Positions 1 through 8,574 of a stretch of 64,000 nt of DNA are shown in pieces. The notes under the pieces were generated by a model. That model had not been told where the DNA came from. It saw only the letters and a list, made by a program, of their open reading frames with translations, and ran no database searches. Positions within the stretch are counted from its first letter, which is position 1; each line of letters starts with the position of its first letter. This DNA comes from a bacterium (GTDB taxonomy: Bacteria; Armatimonadota; Abditibacteriia; Abditibacteriales; Abditibacteriaceae): assembly GCA_004172935.1 (NCBI GenBank), contig SDZD01000023.1:1-64000 (forward strand). The letters run 5' to 3'. The translations under genes and the position numbers were made by a program.

Positions 1-144
1 GGCACCATCGGAGAAGCCGTAGCCGCTTTGAGCCGAATAAATCGGGGCGGGGTCGAGCGTAATCGAGGCGGGCAACGGCGCGGCACTGGCGCCAACACAA
101 GAGGCCATAGTCATCAAAGTCAAGGCGATACCAAAGCGATACAT
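1..144 (-). CDS. Secreted carbohydrate esterase-like protein, N-terminal fragment
   Basis: The reading frame starts at an ATG (144-142) and runs off the left window edge; 48 residues are visible. It opens with a hydrophobic signal peptide (MYRFGIALTLMTMASCVGASA) followed by a segment containing YSAQSGYGF. A Tyr followed by GYGF near the N-terminus is typical of the small domain in front of CE12 rhamnogalacturonan acetylesterases and related pectin enzymes. The assignment rests on that short motif and on the neighbouring pectin lyases, so the family is inferred. An AAACCGGTTT palindrome lies 10 bp before the start codon, and the PL10 gene ends 56 bp upstream on the same strand. Confidence 0.5.
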   Translation of the reverse strand, partial: MYRFGIALTLMTMASCVGASAAPLPASITLDPAPIYSAQSGYGFSDGA

Positions 145-153
145 ATATCTCGC

Positions 154-163
154 AAACCGGTTT
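154..163. promoter_or_regulatory. LacI-type operator, AAACCGGTTT class
   Basis: Perfect 10-bp palindrome AAACCGGTTT followed by ACA, between the PL10 stop and the downstream esterase-like start. The same core occurs before the PL11 gene (4295-4306) and the pseudopilin (5193-5202). It is probably read by the LacI protein encoded at 5292-6401 (inference from proximity). Confidence 0.6.
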
Positions 164-199
164 ACACGCAAAGTTAGATTCTTCCTGAAAGGCGAAGTT

Positions 200-1423
200 C
201 TAGGGTTGGTGTTTGTTTTTCAAACGGTCCCGCCATTTCGGGGCATCCTTTTCGAGCAGCTGTTTGGGAGTAGTGACGAAGTAGTCGTAGCCGATGTGGT
301 TTTTGGCCTTCATCGCTTCAAAGGTGGGGTAAATAATGCCATCGTCGGACCCGGCGAAAAGCGGCGTATTGGTGGTCACCTCGTAGAAGCGCGCCCATTT
401 GAAACTGCCATTCGGCTCTTCGATTTTCACTTTCTCGAACCACGCCAGCGCAGCATTCACCGAAGCGATGATAGCGGGCGTGAGAAGAGGCTCATCCATC
501 AAAAAGTGCACGATGCCGACGCTTTCGCCGCCGGACAGCGAAGCAGGTTCTTTGATTCGTGCGGATGCGGGCTTCAAGTTCAGGGGGTCGTGTTGCGCGC
601 ACCATACGGTTTTGTGTCCGCCCTGCTCGCACTGCGCATCGAGGATGCATTGAATACCCTGCTTCAATGCAGCTTGCGCCTTGTCGCGGCGCGTAGCATC
701 GAGCCACTTCCATTTGGGGTCGGCGCCACTCGAAATCGTGCGCATTAGCTCCAAAACATGCGTCATGGCGTTGTCGTTGAAGGTGATGGCGTCGTGGTAA
801 CCACCTTCGAGCGGGAAGGTCTGAGGCCAGCCACCATTGGGATATTGCGCGACGAAAATGTAGTCGAGGGCGCGTTCGATGCAAGCGCGGGCATCGGCGC
901 GCCCCGTCGCTGCGTGTAAGTCGTTCAAAAAGTTGATTTGCTCGGTGGTGGCGCGGTTATCGAAGGTCGCTGCATAGTGGAACGGCGACGTTTGCGAAGT
1001 CCACGCCATGCCTTTGGCGCGTGGGCCGTGCGTGTAATCGACGGCTTTCGACCAGCCGCCCGAAGGCGTTTGGAAACTCATCATCACTTCAGCGAGTTGT
1101 GCGGCTTCGGGGGTTTTGTACCAGTCATCCTGCCAATCGGTTTGAATTTTGAAATCCTTGCCAGCGGGCGCCTTCGCGGGTTTGGCGCCCGCGCTTTCGG
1201 TTTGCAATTGCGCACTTTCGGCGGCGGCCATCGCCCGCGAGCGAATCAAATAAGCGTTCCACGCGGCGCGCTGCGGCTCAGGGAGCGCATTAACACGCGC
1301 CTCCGAAAAGAACGCGATTTTGGTAGCATTGAGCGCCGTCTGGTCGGGAACAACAGCGGGAGCGGCACATAGCGCAGAGCTGGCATTTAGGCTAATCAAA
1401 CAGGCGAGAAATAACGGTTTCAT
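200..1423 (-). CDS. Secreted pectate lyase, PL10 family
   Basis: 407 residues from the ATG at 1423. The longer frame to 1486 would run far into the GH43 gene, and this start forms an ATGA overlap with the GH43 stop, so the two are probably translationally coupled. A signal peptide (MKPLFLACLISLNASSALCA) is followed by a PL10 domain with the family motifs GGWSK, ATFDNRAT, QYPNGGWPQ and ITFNDNAM. PL10 enzymes cleave polygalacturonate by beta-elimination outside the cell or in the periplasm. It is third in the run PL11-GH43-PL10-esterase. Its product, unsaturated oligogalacturonide, fits the uronate pathway implied by UxaC at 53-54 kb. Confidence 0.9.
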   Translation of the reverse strand: MKPLFLACLISLNASSALCAAPAVVPDQTALNATKIAFFSEARVNALPEPQRAAWNAYLIRSRAMAAAESAQLQTESAGAKPAKAPAGKDFKIQTDWQDDWYKTPEAAQLAEVMMSFQTPSGGWSKAVDYTHGPRAKGMAWTSQTSPFHYAATFDNRATTEQINFLNDLHAATGRADARACIERALDYIFVAQYPNGGWPQTFPLEGGYHDAITFNDNAMTHVLELMRTISSGADPKWKWLDATRRDKAQAALKQGIQCILDAQCEQGGHKTVWCAQHDPLNLKPASARIKEPASLSGGESVGIVHFLMDEPLLTPAIIASVNAALAWFEKVKIEEPNGSFKWARFYEVTTNTPLFAGSDDGIIYPTFEAMKAKNHIGYDYFVTTPKQLLEKDAPKWRDRLKNKHQP

Positions 1424-2382
1424 AGCGTCAGTTCCACATCGTCGGCGGGTACCGGAGGCAAGTACGGCCAATCTTCGGCGTCCCATTGCAAATCCTCAAT
1501 GCGCAATTTCGACATACCTTTCTCTTGCGCGTCGTAGGCATGATAAACGATGAGCGCCTTGCGCCACGCACGGCCCATGTAAATCGAGTTGTGTCCAGTA
1601 CCGCGCCATCGCTGTGTGCCCGCGCGAAGCAGAGTCCCTCCACCTTCCAGCATCGGGCGCCCCTCGCGGTCGATGTATGGGCCGAGAATGTTCTTCGAGC
1701 GCCCAACGCGAATGTTGTAGGTACTATCAATGCCCCGACAACATACATCAAAGGAAACGAATAGGTAATACCACTGCCCCCAACGGAACACATAGGGCGC
1801 TTCAATCGCGTCGCCGAATTCGTGGGGGCGGCTGGCGATGGCTATCGGCGCGGCATTGGGAAAAAGGTATTTACCGCTCTTCTCATCGAGTTCGACAGCC
1901 TTGATTCCGCTCCAAAAGCTGCCGAAGAATAGCCAGAGCCTTCCATCTACGTCACTCGCCAACGCAGGGTCGATGGCGTTGAAGTCGTCGTGGGCATACG
2001 ATTGCACGACCACTCCCTCATCGCGCCACTTGTAATCGGGGCTGGAAGGGTCGAGCGTTGGACTGGTTGCCAATCCGATAGCCGAGCGATTTTTACCGAA
2101 GGTCGAAACCGAATAGTACAGGTGCCACTTGCCGTTCAGTAACTCGATTTCCGGCGCCCACAGGTGGTCGGTCGAGCCGATAATGAGTTCGCCCGTCCAT
2201 GCGGGCACCTGCTCGAAGACGCGGCCAACGCGCGTCCATGTTTCCAGGTCGCGCGAAGTGTGCAGCGAGATACCTCGTCCGGTCGAAAAGAGGTAGTACA
2301 CGCCTCGTTCATATTCGATGACCGGGTCGTGAACGTAGGTTTGGTCGCAAGTGCCCGTCCGAACGACAGCAAAAGGAGACAT
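1420..2382 (-). CDS. GH43 endo-1,5-alpha-L-arabinanase-like enzyme
   Basis: 320-residue five-bladed beta-propeller glycosidase. The catalytic triad is visible: base Asp19 in HDPVI, modulating Asp138 in NAIDPAL, and acid Glu194 in IEAPY. WAPEIE is also typical of GH43 arabinanases. Substrate would be the arabinan side chains of pectin. No clear signal peptide is seen at this start, so it may act in the cytoplasm on imported arabino-oligosaccharides, or the leader may be missed. It starts 4 bp after the PL11 stop and overlaps the PL10 start by 4 bp, so the three form one operon. Confidence 0.88.
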   Translation of the reverse strand: MSPFAVVRTGTCDQTYVHDPVIEYERGVYYLFSTGRGISLHTSRDLETWTRVGRVFEQVPAWTGELIIGSTDHLWAPEIELLNGKWHLYYSVSTFGKNRSAIGLATSPTLDPSSPDYKWRDEGVVVQSYAHDDFNAIDPALASDVDGRLWLFFGSFWSGIKAVELDEKSGKYLFPNAAPIAIASRPHEFGDAIEAPYVFRWGQWYYLFVSFDVCCRGIDSTYNIRVGRSKNILGPYIDREGRPMLEGGGTLLRAGTQRWRGTGHNSIYMGRAWRKALIVYHAYDAQEKGMSKLRIEDLQWDAEDWPYLPPVPADDVELTL

Positions 2383-2386
2383 GTCC

Positions 2387-4282
2387 CTATTTTGTCGGAT
2401 CGAGGTAGTAGCCGAGATGTGGTGGTTGATTGTAAGCCACGTTTTGCCACGCGATGCCCATGCGATAGATATGGTCGCTCATCAGCGTTGGCAAACGGCG
2501 CGTGGTGGGAACGGTCGAAACGAAGACGCGCAGTTCAGAGTTATCTTCGGTGCGATAGATGAGTTCTTCGCGCCAATCGCCCAGAATATCAGCCGACAGC
2601 GCGGGGTTGGCCTTGGTGCCGTTGTTCGAGGCGCATCCGTACTCTTTGGCGTCGAAAAGGATGTTGGCGGAGTTGGTGTTCCAATCCCATTTCGAAACGC
2701 GCGTGCCGTCCAAAAGCTCGCTCAAAAAGTCGCCATCCCAGTAGATACCCATGTTCACCGAGGGTGTCTTGCCGCCAGTGTCGATGAGGTTGCCCTTGCA
2801 ATCATACATCTTGCCCCCCACACCGGCCCCAGCCCCCCAGCACTCGGAGCCAGGGGTACGCGGGTCAATATCGAACGCCACTCCACGCCCTGGCCCTTCG
2901 CCTTTGTCGCCTCCCTCGGTGGCCGCTTTGGTCGAGGCAATCTTCCACAAAACCTCGCCAGTGTTGGCATCGAAGAAATGCATTCCCGCATCATCGAAGC
3001 GTTCTTGAATGGAGAACACCTCAAGACTGGGGCGCGATGGGTCAAGGTCGCTCAGGTGCATGGCGTCGCCATGCCCGATCCCAGTGGAGTACATGCCCTT
3101 GCCATCGGCGTTGACAGCCATGTGGCCGTAGACGATTTCGTCGCGCCCGTCGCCGTTGACATCACCGACAGAAAGGTTATGGTTGCCCTGTCCGGCGAAC
3201 TTTTCGTTACCGGGGGTATTGGTGTCGAACACCCAGCGATTATTGAGTTTGCCGCCGCGAAAATCCCACGCCGACAACACGGTGCGCGTGTAGTAGCCGC
3301 GACACATCACCACGCTGGGGTGAATGCCATCGAGAAACGCCACGCAAGCCAGAAAGCGGTCGTTACGGTTGCCATAGCCATCGCCCCACACCGCTTTGAG
3401 TTGGTCGCCAGTAGGGTTTTGTGTGTCGGGGTGGCGCCCCGGCAGATAGGGAACGGTATCAATGGCAGCCCCCGTCTTGCCGTCGAACACCGTCAGGTAT
3501 TCAGGGCCGCTTAAAATGCGCCCCGCCTCGTTGACGTAGTTGGCTTTGGCATCGCCGATGACTTTGCCCTTGCCATCGACTGTGCCATCGGCGGTTTTGC
3601 ACACCACTTCGGCGCGACCATCGCCGTCGAAGTCGTACACCATGAATTGGGTGTAATGGGCGCCCTCGCGGATGTTTTTGCCCAGATTGATAGTCCACAG
3701 AAGAGTGCCATCGAGCTTGATGCCCTGTAAAATCGGCGGGTCGGTTTCGCCGTTCTGCGAGTTATCTTTGCCCCGCCCCGCCTGATGCAGCACCAAATCC
3801 AACTGACCGTCGCCGTCCAAATCGGCGGTCGAGACATCGTTGGGCGCGTAGCCAGCAGGCGTCTTGAGCGGAATCGAGAAATAGGGTTTGGCGGGAGTAT
3901 TGGCCTTCAACAACCACACCGCGCTACGGGCGCCCTCGCGATTGCCCTGTACCGTTCGCACGAAGTAACGAGTGTCGCGCGTCAGGTCGGCGCCGGGGTC
4001 TTCCATACAGGTAGCCCCCACCAGTGGCGCGGCGTTAACTTTGACGGCGCCACCGTTCGATTGGCGATAGAGGTTGAACGCTGTGCCTTCTTCGCCGGGG
4101 AACAAGCGCCACGATACGAATGGACGCCCATTGGATTGAACCACAGCCACCACCCCGCGATCTAACTTTTCGGCCTGAACACCGGGTAGAGTGCGCGGCG
4201 GTTGTGTGTTTTGGGCAAAGGCGCAACCAGCGAAGGTTGCGCCGAGGGAAAGCAAGGCAATGGGGCGAAAAAGAGAAGGCAT
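2387..4282 (-). CDS. Secreted rhamnogalacturonan lyase, PL11 family
   Basis: 631 residues with signal peptide (MPSLFRPIALLSLGATFAGCAFA). The body is an eight-bladed propeller rich in calcium loops: DLDGDGQLD, DFDGDGRAE, DVNGDGRDE. These and the HNLSVGDVNGDG and YGHMAVN segments are characteristic of PL11 (Bacillus YesW/YesX type). It cleaves the Rha-GalUA linkage of the rhamnogalacturonan-I backbone by beta-elimination. Length matches the family. It heads the PL11-GH43-PL10 operon. An AAACCGGTTT-class operator at 4295-4306 lies 13-24 bp upstream of the ATG, so repression could block initiation directly. Confidence 0.93.
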   Translation of the reverse strand: MPSLFRPIALLSLGATFAGCAFAQNTQPPRTLPGVQAEKLDRGVVAVVQSNGRPFVSWRLFPGEEGTAFNLYRQSNGGAVKVNAAPLVGATCMEDPGADLTRDTRYFVRTVQGNREGARSAVWLLKANTPAKPYFSIPLKTPAGYAPNDVSTADLDGDGQLDLVLHQAGRGKDNSQNGETDPPILQGIKLDGTLLWTINLGKNIREGAHYTQFMVYDFDGDGRAEVVCKTADGTVDGKGKVIGDAKANYVNEAGRILSGPEYLTVFDGKTGAAIDTVPYLPGRHPDTQNPTGDQLKAVWGDGYGNRNDRFLACVAFLDGIHPSVVMCRGYYTRTVLSAWDFRGGKLNNRWVFDTNTPGNEKFAGQGNHNLSVGDVNGDGRDEIVYGHMAVNADGKGMYSTGIGHGDAMHLSDLDPSRPSLEVFSIQERFDDAGMHFFDANTGEVLWKIASTKAATEGGDKGEGPGRGVAFDIDPRTPGSECWGAGAGVGGKMYDCKGNLIDTGGKTPSVNMGIYWDGDFLSELLDGTRVSKWDWNTNSANILFDAKEYGCASNNGTKANPALSADILGDWREELIYRTEDNSELRVFVSTVPTTRRLPTLMSDHIYRMGIAWQNVAYNQPPHLGYYLDPTK

Positions 4283-4294
4283 TCAGGGAATAGA

Positions 4295-4306
4295 CAACCG
4301 GTTTAC
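4295..4306. promoter_or_regulatory. LacI-type operator before PL11 operon
   Basis: CAACCGGTTTAC on the plus strand (GTAAACCGGTTG in gene sense). It matches the 154-163 and 5193-5202 sites at all central positions, with one arm degenerate. No convincing -10/-35 pair is seen just upstream, so the operon may also be read from the pseudopilin promoter at 5212-5239. Confidence 0.6.
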
Positions 4307-4363
4307 ATATTCGTCTCTTGAGAAAAAGCCGAGACGGAACTATTTGTGAAGGGGGAGAACTCT

Positions 4364-5137
4364 TTATTGCATTGCGCCTTCGAGGTAGGCCAATGCATTA
4401 CGCAGCGTCGCATGGACGGGAGTATTGGTAGCATCGTTAGCCCACAGGTTGGCGCCGTTGACAGTAGCGAGAGGCTTCATGGTTTTGATATGCCCATCAA
4501 CAAAGAGATAGTTACTGGTGGAGAGGTGGTTAGTCATGTCTAACATTCCGTTGCCAGAGCTAACCGAAGTGATGGAAGCATTATTTCCGGTGCCTTTGTA
4601 TTCGGCAACCGAGATCGCTCTGGATGGCTCCACTATTTGCGCCAACGATGTGCTGCGCAATGTGCCATCAACAACGGATGCCATATCAAGTGGTCGGTCG
4701 TAACCGAAGCCGGTGTTAGCGGCTCTGGGACCATAGGTTGTGCCATTGGCCTGATAATCGGCGAAAATACGCGCCGCCGGATTACTGCACGAGACAACAG
4801 TTGCAGTGGCGTTGGAGGGGCAATCGAATATTTGCTTGCTCTTCAGGTAAGGCTGAATCAGTTCGCCCCACGGCGCGGAACACGAGCCATTTTGGCGAAT
4901 GAGCACCATCTGCTCATCGTAATCCTGCGCGTACTGAAGGATGCCGAGGCCAATTTGCTTCATGTTGCTCTGGCAGGAGGCGCGGCGCGCGTTTTCGCGT
5001 GCCCTGGCAAACACAGGGAACAGAATGGAGGCTAGAATCGCGATGATGGCGATAACCACCAAAAGTTCGATAAGTGTGAATGCAGGGCGATTACGCATTG
5101 AAGTGAAGGGCGATGTACGGACGAAGGAACGGTTCAT
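4364..5137 (-). CDS. DUF1559-type pseudopilin, pectin-locus copy
   Basis: 257 residues from the ATG at 5137, chosen because GAGG lies about 11 nt upstream; longer starts run into the operator. The N-terminus has a basic leader, a [18 protein letters not shown] prepilin-like segment (cleavage expected before Phe, with Ala at -1), then a helix ending in [13 protein letters not shown]-x3[17 protein letters not shown] block and a late FVDGHIK motif define the DUF1559 (H-X9-DG) family. Such proteins are known mainly from Planctomycetes and Armatimonadota and their role is unsettled. A promoter and operator of the shared classes lie upstream, placing it in the pectin regulon. Confidence 0.85.
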   Translation of the reverse strand: MNRSFVRTSPFTSMRNRPAFTLIELLVVIAIIAILASILFPVFARARENARRASCQSNMKQIGLGILQYAQDYDEQMVLIRQNGSCSAPWGELIQPYLKSKQIFDCPSNATATVVSCSNPAARIFADYQANGTTYGPRAANTGFGYDRPLDMASVVDGTLRSTSLAQIVEPSRAISVAEYKGTGNNASITSVSSGNGMLDMTNHLSTSNYLFVDGHIKTMKPLATVNGANLWANDATNTPVHATLRNALAYLEGAMQ

Positions 5138-5192
5138 TGTTATGTGCCTCAATGTGGGTTCGCGCATGTAACTCATCCTATTCCCACTACGC

Positions 5193-5202
5193 AAACCGGT
5201 TT
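5193..5202. promoter_or_regulatory. LacI-type operator before pectin-locus pseudopilin
   Basis: Perfect palindrome AAACCGGTTT followed by ACA. It starts 9 bp downstream of the -10 element at 5212-5217, covering the expected transcription start. Confidence 0.68.
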
Positions 5203-5211
5203 ACAAAACTG

Positions 5212-5239
5212 ATTATACCCATCACGCCCACTTTTTAAA
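5212..5239 (-). promoter_or_regulatory. Promoter, TTTAAA-N16-TATAAT
   Basis: In minus sense: -35 TTTAAA (5239-5234), 16-bp spacer ending GATGGG, -10 TATAAT (5217-5212). The same spacing and GATGGG-TATA core recurs at several other loci in this window. Confidence 0.7.
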
Positions 5240-5291
5240 CATCTTACCAAACAATTTTTTTGAGCAAGGCCAACACGGCCAAAGCAAACGC

Positions 5292-6401
5292 TTAACGGGC
5301 CGCGATGCTTTGGCGCGCGACGAACTCGCCCTTGATGGTGACCTGGCGTGGCGGCAAATCTTTGTTTTCCAGTCGCTGCATCAGCAGTTCGACGACGCCC
5401 TGAGCGATGCTGTCGATGGGTTGTGAGACGCTGGAAAGCGGAACCGGGCAGTACATGGCGACGGGCTGATCGTCGTGCCCCACTATCGAAACGTCTTCAG
5501 GCACACGCAATCCGGCGCGCATAACCTCGACCATGAAGGCGAGCGCCACATAATCGTTGACGATACACATCGCCGTCGGGCGCTCATTGAGGGACAGGAA
5601 GCGCTCGGCCAATTGAGCGCCGCCCATTTCGTAGGGGTGATGCACGAACATCCACTCATCACGCCACTGCAATCCTGCCTCCTTCATAGCGCGCTTCCAG
5701 CCCGAAATGCGTTGGTTTTGCGGCAAAGCCGGGTCGTCCGAGGGCCACAATCCGCCAACAGCCATAGCGAAGCCGATTTCGGAGTGTCCAGCTTCGATGA
5801 GGGCACGCGCGCCGCGAAAGGCGTTGTCCTCGCGGTCGAAAACGACCTGATCGCAAGCGAAGGGCACGGCGATGTCGTAGGAAACGACGAGTCCACCTTT
5901 TTCGGTATAATGCGCCAACTCGTCCCATACAGTGCTGTGTAGCGCCTGCGAGGCGCACACGATGGCGCGCGGGCGCTGGCGGCACAGCGAGCGCATTTGC
6001 TGAGCCTGAGCCGCGCTCCGCGAGGCTTCGTTGCGCACGGTGCCCTCTTCGGTCATCCACTCGGACAGGGTATAGATGGGCGCTTCGAGCGCGCGACCAC
6101 CGAGCAGACGTTGCACGCGCAAAATTTTCGTGGTCGCGATACCGACATCAAGGCCGCCAGAGCAGAGCGCGATGAAGGTGCTATCGGCAGAACGCGCCAG
6201 GCGTTGCGCGAGTGGGTTGGGAGAGTAGCCGAGTTGTTTCGCGACTTCAGCGACGCGCGCTCTGGTTTCCTTGGAGACGTTGCCCTTGCCCGAAAGCGCG
6301 AGCGACACGGTGGATTTGTGCATACCCAGCGCCGCCGCGACATCGTGAATAGTGACGGGAGGGCGCGAGATGAAAGGCGAAGGAGAAACCGGCTCTGACA
6401 T
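5292..6401 (-). CDS. LacI-family transcriptional regulator (pectin locus)
   Basis: 369 residues from the ATG at 6401; a GTG 12 bp earlier is possible and neither start has a strong ribosome site. The N-terminal helix-turn-helix VTIHDVAAALGMHKSTVSLAL and hinge are typical, followed by a periplasmic-binding-like effector domain ending in the dimer region. Domain order and length are normal for LacI. It lies next to three genes carrying the AAACCGGTTT palindrome and is the best candidate to bind it. Its own upstream region has no copy of that palindrome, so it may not be autoregulated. Confidence 0.88.
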   Translation of the reverse strand: MSEPVSPSPFISRPPVTIHDVAAALGMHKSTVSLALSGKGNVSKETRARVAEVAKQLGYSPNPLAQRLARSADSTFIALCSGGLDVGIATTKILRVQRLLGGRALEAPIYTLSEWMTEEGTVRNEASRSAAQAQQMRSLCRQRPRAIVCASQALHSTVWDELAHYTEKGGLVVSYDIAVPFACDQVVFDREDNAFRGARALIEAGHSEIGFAMAVGGLWPSDDPALPQNQRISGWKRAMKEAGLQWRDEWMFVHHPYEMGGAQLAERFLSLNERPTAMCIVNDYVALAFMVEVMRAGLRVPEDVSIVGHDDQPVAMYCPVPLSSVSQPIDSIAQGVVELLMQRLENKDLPPRQVTIKGEFVARQSIAAR

Positions 6402-6443
6402 AGAAAACGGCACCCGCGTTCACGGATACCGCCATATTATTAT

Positions 6444-6458
6444 GGCCCGAATTGGGCC
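6444..6458. repeat. Short inverted repeat GGCCC-GAATT-GGGCC
   Basis: A 5-bp GC arm pair around GAATT in the 75-bp gap between the LacI start and the stop of the preceding lipoprotein gene. It could be a weak terminator or a binding site. No T-run follows in either direction. Confidence 0.3.
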
Positions 6459-6476
6459 GGACATAACTATTTGTGC

Positions 6477-7562
6477 TTAACGTGCCCCCTGCGACACCAG
6501 TTGGCCATCGAGATAGCACTTCACAGTCGCGCCTTTCACCTCGACACGCACATCGTACCATAGCCCGGTTTCGACCTTACCGTCCACTTCTTGCGACACA
6601 ACATCGGGCGCTTCCAACAGGTAACGAGTGTTGTCCCAGCCGCCGACATTCCACCACGATTTGGTATCGTCGCCGGGCACACCGAACAAAACCAGAAAGC
6701 CTTCGGCGCCGCCAGTTTTGCGCGCCTTCAGCGTCAGGGTGTAATCGCTCCACGACGGGTCGCCCCACAATGCGCGTACATCTTCATCGTTGCCACTCTG
6801 GCTCAGCACGCCATCTTTCACCGACCATTGGCCGCGTGTGGTTTTCCAACCTTGCAGCCCCTTCGATAAATCGCCGTTCCACAGCGTTGCCCCGTCTTTG
6901 ACGACCTTGAAATCTTTGAACTCGGCCTGAGTCTTCCAGGTGCCAACGCCCACCAAACCGCGAAATGGCTGTCCGCCTTTGATACCTAAATCGCGGCGCA
7001 GAGCCGCCACCATCAACACATGGCGGCGGCGATTCTCGGCGCCATCCTCGGTGTCGAAGTTGAGTCCATAAGGCCAGAAATGCTGGCGGTCGGCGTGCAA
7101 CACCGCGTCGGGACCATCGAACGCCTTCAACTGAGCGATGGCATACGGCCCAGTCCACAAACCATCTTTGACAAATTCGCGCCAACGCGGGTGAGTGCCC
7201 GCGCCCAAAACATGCCCCAGTTCGTGCAGCGCCACGCGCGTCCCGATTTGCCCACCGAAACGGATAGTACCGTTGTAATTGCCATCGGCAGTGGGGGTGC
7301 CCGCATTGTAGCCCGCCGAAACTGCCTTGGGAAACTCGCCCATCGCGTTATAAAGCCCAATCGCCTCGTTCATCGCCTTCACGACACGCACCAACTTATC
7401 GGCATTGGCTGGGTTATTATCGGGCCGCAACGTGTAAGTCATCGGCCCCTTCGTCGTCGGATTGGGAGTCAAGGGGTCGGGAGTAACCTCCTGAGCGCGC
7501 AGCGAACAGCCCGCGACGACACACGCCGCCAACACAAGCAAGGCAGTACGAAATTTATTCAT
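6477..7562 (-). CDS. Lipoprotein with zinc-metallopeptidase motif and concanavalin-like domain
   Basis: 361 residues. The signal peptide ends in a lipobox (VVAGC, Cys19). The first half contains HELGHVLGAGTH at residues 113-124. This resembles the metzincin HExxHxxGxxH zinc motif, but the third His is one residue late. The second half (about 195-361) resembles the concanavalin-type sandwich domains in glycan-processing proteins (GDLSKGLQGWK, WNVGGWDNT, WYDVRVEVKG). The N-terminal part could be a peptidase or a non-peptidase that keeps the fold. No family name can be given with certainty. A GGTATACC operator sits just upstream (7580-7595). It precedes the LacI gene on the same strand. Confidence 0.6.
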   Translation of the reverse strand: MNKFRTALLVLAACVVAGCSLRAQEVTPDPLTPNPTTKGPMTYTLRPDNNPANADKLVRVVKAMNEAIGLYNAMGEFPKAVSAGYNAGTPTADGNYNGTIRFGGQIGTRVALHELGHVLGAGTHPRWREFVKDGLWTGPYAIAQLKAFDGPDAVLHADRQHFWPYGLNFDTEDGAENRRRHVLMVAALRRDLGIKGGQPFRGLVGVGTWKTQAEFKDFKVVKDGATLWNGDLSKGLQGWKTTRGQWSVKDGVLSQSGNDEDVRALWGDPSWSDYTLTLKARKTGGAEGFLVLFGVPGDDTKSWWNVGGWDNTRYLLEAPDVVSQEVDGKVETGLWYDVRVEVKGATVKCYLDGQLVSQGAR

Positions 7563-7579
7563 TCAGGTCTTTGAAAATT

Positions 7580-7595
7580 AACTGGTATACCTGTT
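7580..7595. promoter_or_regulatory. Palindromic operator, GGTATACC class
   Basis: AACTGGTATACCTGTT is palindromic except for the T-T pair three bases in from each end of its arms. It lies 18 bp before the lipoprotein start. A close match (13 of 16 positions, opposite sense) lies at 63737-63752 before the sugar-binding lipoprotein. No LacI or GntR gene in the window is an obvious partner. Confidence 0.5.
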
Positions 7596-7641
7596 GACAT
7601 CTAAAGGTGAATGGGGTTTCGCACCGACTCCGTTACAGTCA

Positions 7642-8511
7642 CTATTTATGTGAATCGACGGGCCTTTTCAGCAGAGCTATGCGATAAGAACCCACTTGCG
7701 TAAAGCCAATGGCTGTATAGGCTTTGACTGCTGCCGGGTTATCGGTGAATAGAATCGCTTTTTTAACGCCCTGTTCTCTGGCTTTTTGTAGGGTGAGCGC
7801 TACCAAAGCGCGAGCATAGCCTCTATTGCGATATTGCGGCGGAGTCCACACCGAACCGATTTGCACGATGTCTGGCAAGTGGGCAGTGAAGCCGCTTAAT
7901 GCGACGGGCTGGCCCTCGACGACTAGCGCCCAGTAATCACCAGCGATTATTTGCTGTACTTGCCACTCGACTTCGGCATCCAACTCTTCGCCCTCTTGTG
8001 CGCCTTGAGTTTCCAGTTCGTTATCTCGAATCCATTCCGCCAGAATAGCCCTATCTATCTGGCTTGCTTCGACCATCTCAGTGGAATCGAATTGAGGTGG
8101 CACCACTAACGCCGCCAATTCGAGCGCGTACAGCCGCTCGTTCTTGTTCATGGCGTAGTCGTGGTTTGAGAGTCCTAAACCCGCAACAGTGGCTTCCACT
8201 TGCTCATCGGGGCCGAGGAAACCTGCGATGGGGCGAGTCGCAGCCTCACGGAAAGCCGCGACGAGAGCGGTTAATGTCGCTTTATCGACGGCTTGCATCA
8301 AAACCCGCCCGCTGTGGTTATGCGCCAGAACTCCCGCCATGTTTCCGGCGGCATCGAAGGCCGCGAAATACTCGCCTTGAAAGTCTTCCCCTCGGTACTC
8401 AAGCCCGACTTTGCGCGCGTTGCTGCGCAGGTACATGCTGGTTTCGGCATAGCCCGACAGAAACCGCTCTAGCTCCTCCCTGTCGCCATCGTGTAGTCGT
8501 CGAATCTGCAT
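7642..8511 (-). CDS. GNAT-family N-acetyltransferase
   Basis: 289 residues from the ATG at 8511. A further upstream ATG at 8532 lies inside the terminator hairpin of the preceding gene, so the shorter form is preferred. The C-terminal half is a GNAT domain: VWTPPQYRNRGYARALV is the acetyl-CoA binding motif A (R/Q-x2-G-x-A form) and FTDNPAAVKAYTAIGF is the closing motif. The N-terminal half looks like a degenerate second GNAT domain. Substrate unknown. It appears to be a single-gene unit. Confidence 0.85.
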   Translation of the reverse strand: MQIRRLHDGDREELERFLSGYAETSMYLRSNARKVGLEYRGEDFQGEYFAAFDAAGNMAGVLAHNHSGRVLMQAVDKATLTALVAAFREAATRPIAGFLGPDEQVEATVAGLGLSNHDYAMNKNERLYALELAALVVPPQFDSTEMVEASQIDRAILAEWIRDNELETQGAQEGEELDAEVEWQVQQIIAGDYWALVVEGQPVALSGFTAHLPDIVQIGSVWTPPQYRNRGYARALVALTLQKAREQGVKKAILFTDNPAAVKAYTAIGFTQVGSYRIALLKRPVDSHK

Positions 8512-8519
8512 AAACGAAC

Positions 8520-8552
8520 AAGCGGCTGGCATTCAGTGAATGCCAGCCGCTT
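8520..8552 (-). terminator. Terminator hairpin of BNR gene
   Basis: Perfect 16-bp arms (8520-8535 and 8537-8552) around a single base, directly after the BNR gene. The T-run in minus sense is short (TTGTTCG), so termination strength is uncertain. Confidence 0.6.
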
Positions 8553-8574
8553 AAGGATGCGCAAAATGCGAGGT

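Noticed and set aside
2351-3514. 387-codon plus-strand frame opposite the PL11 gene
   Set aside because: Lies antisense to a clear PL11 enzyme. The translation has no family features and follows from the third-position bias of the real gene.
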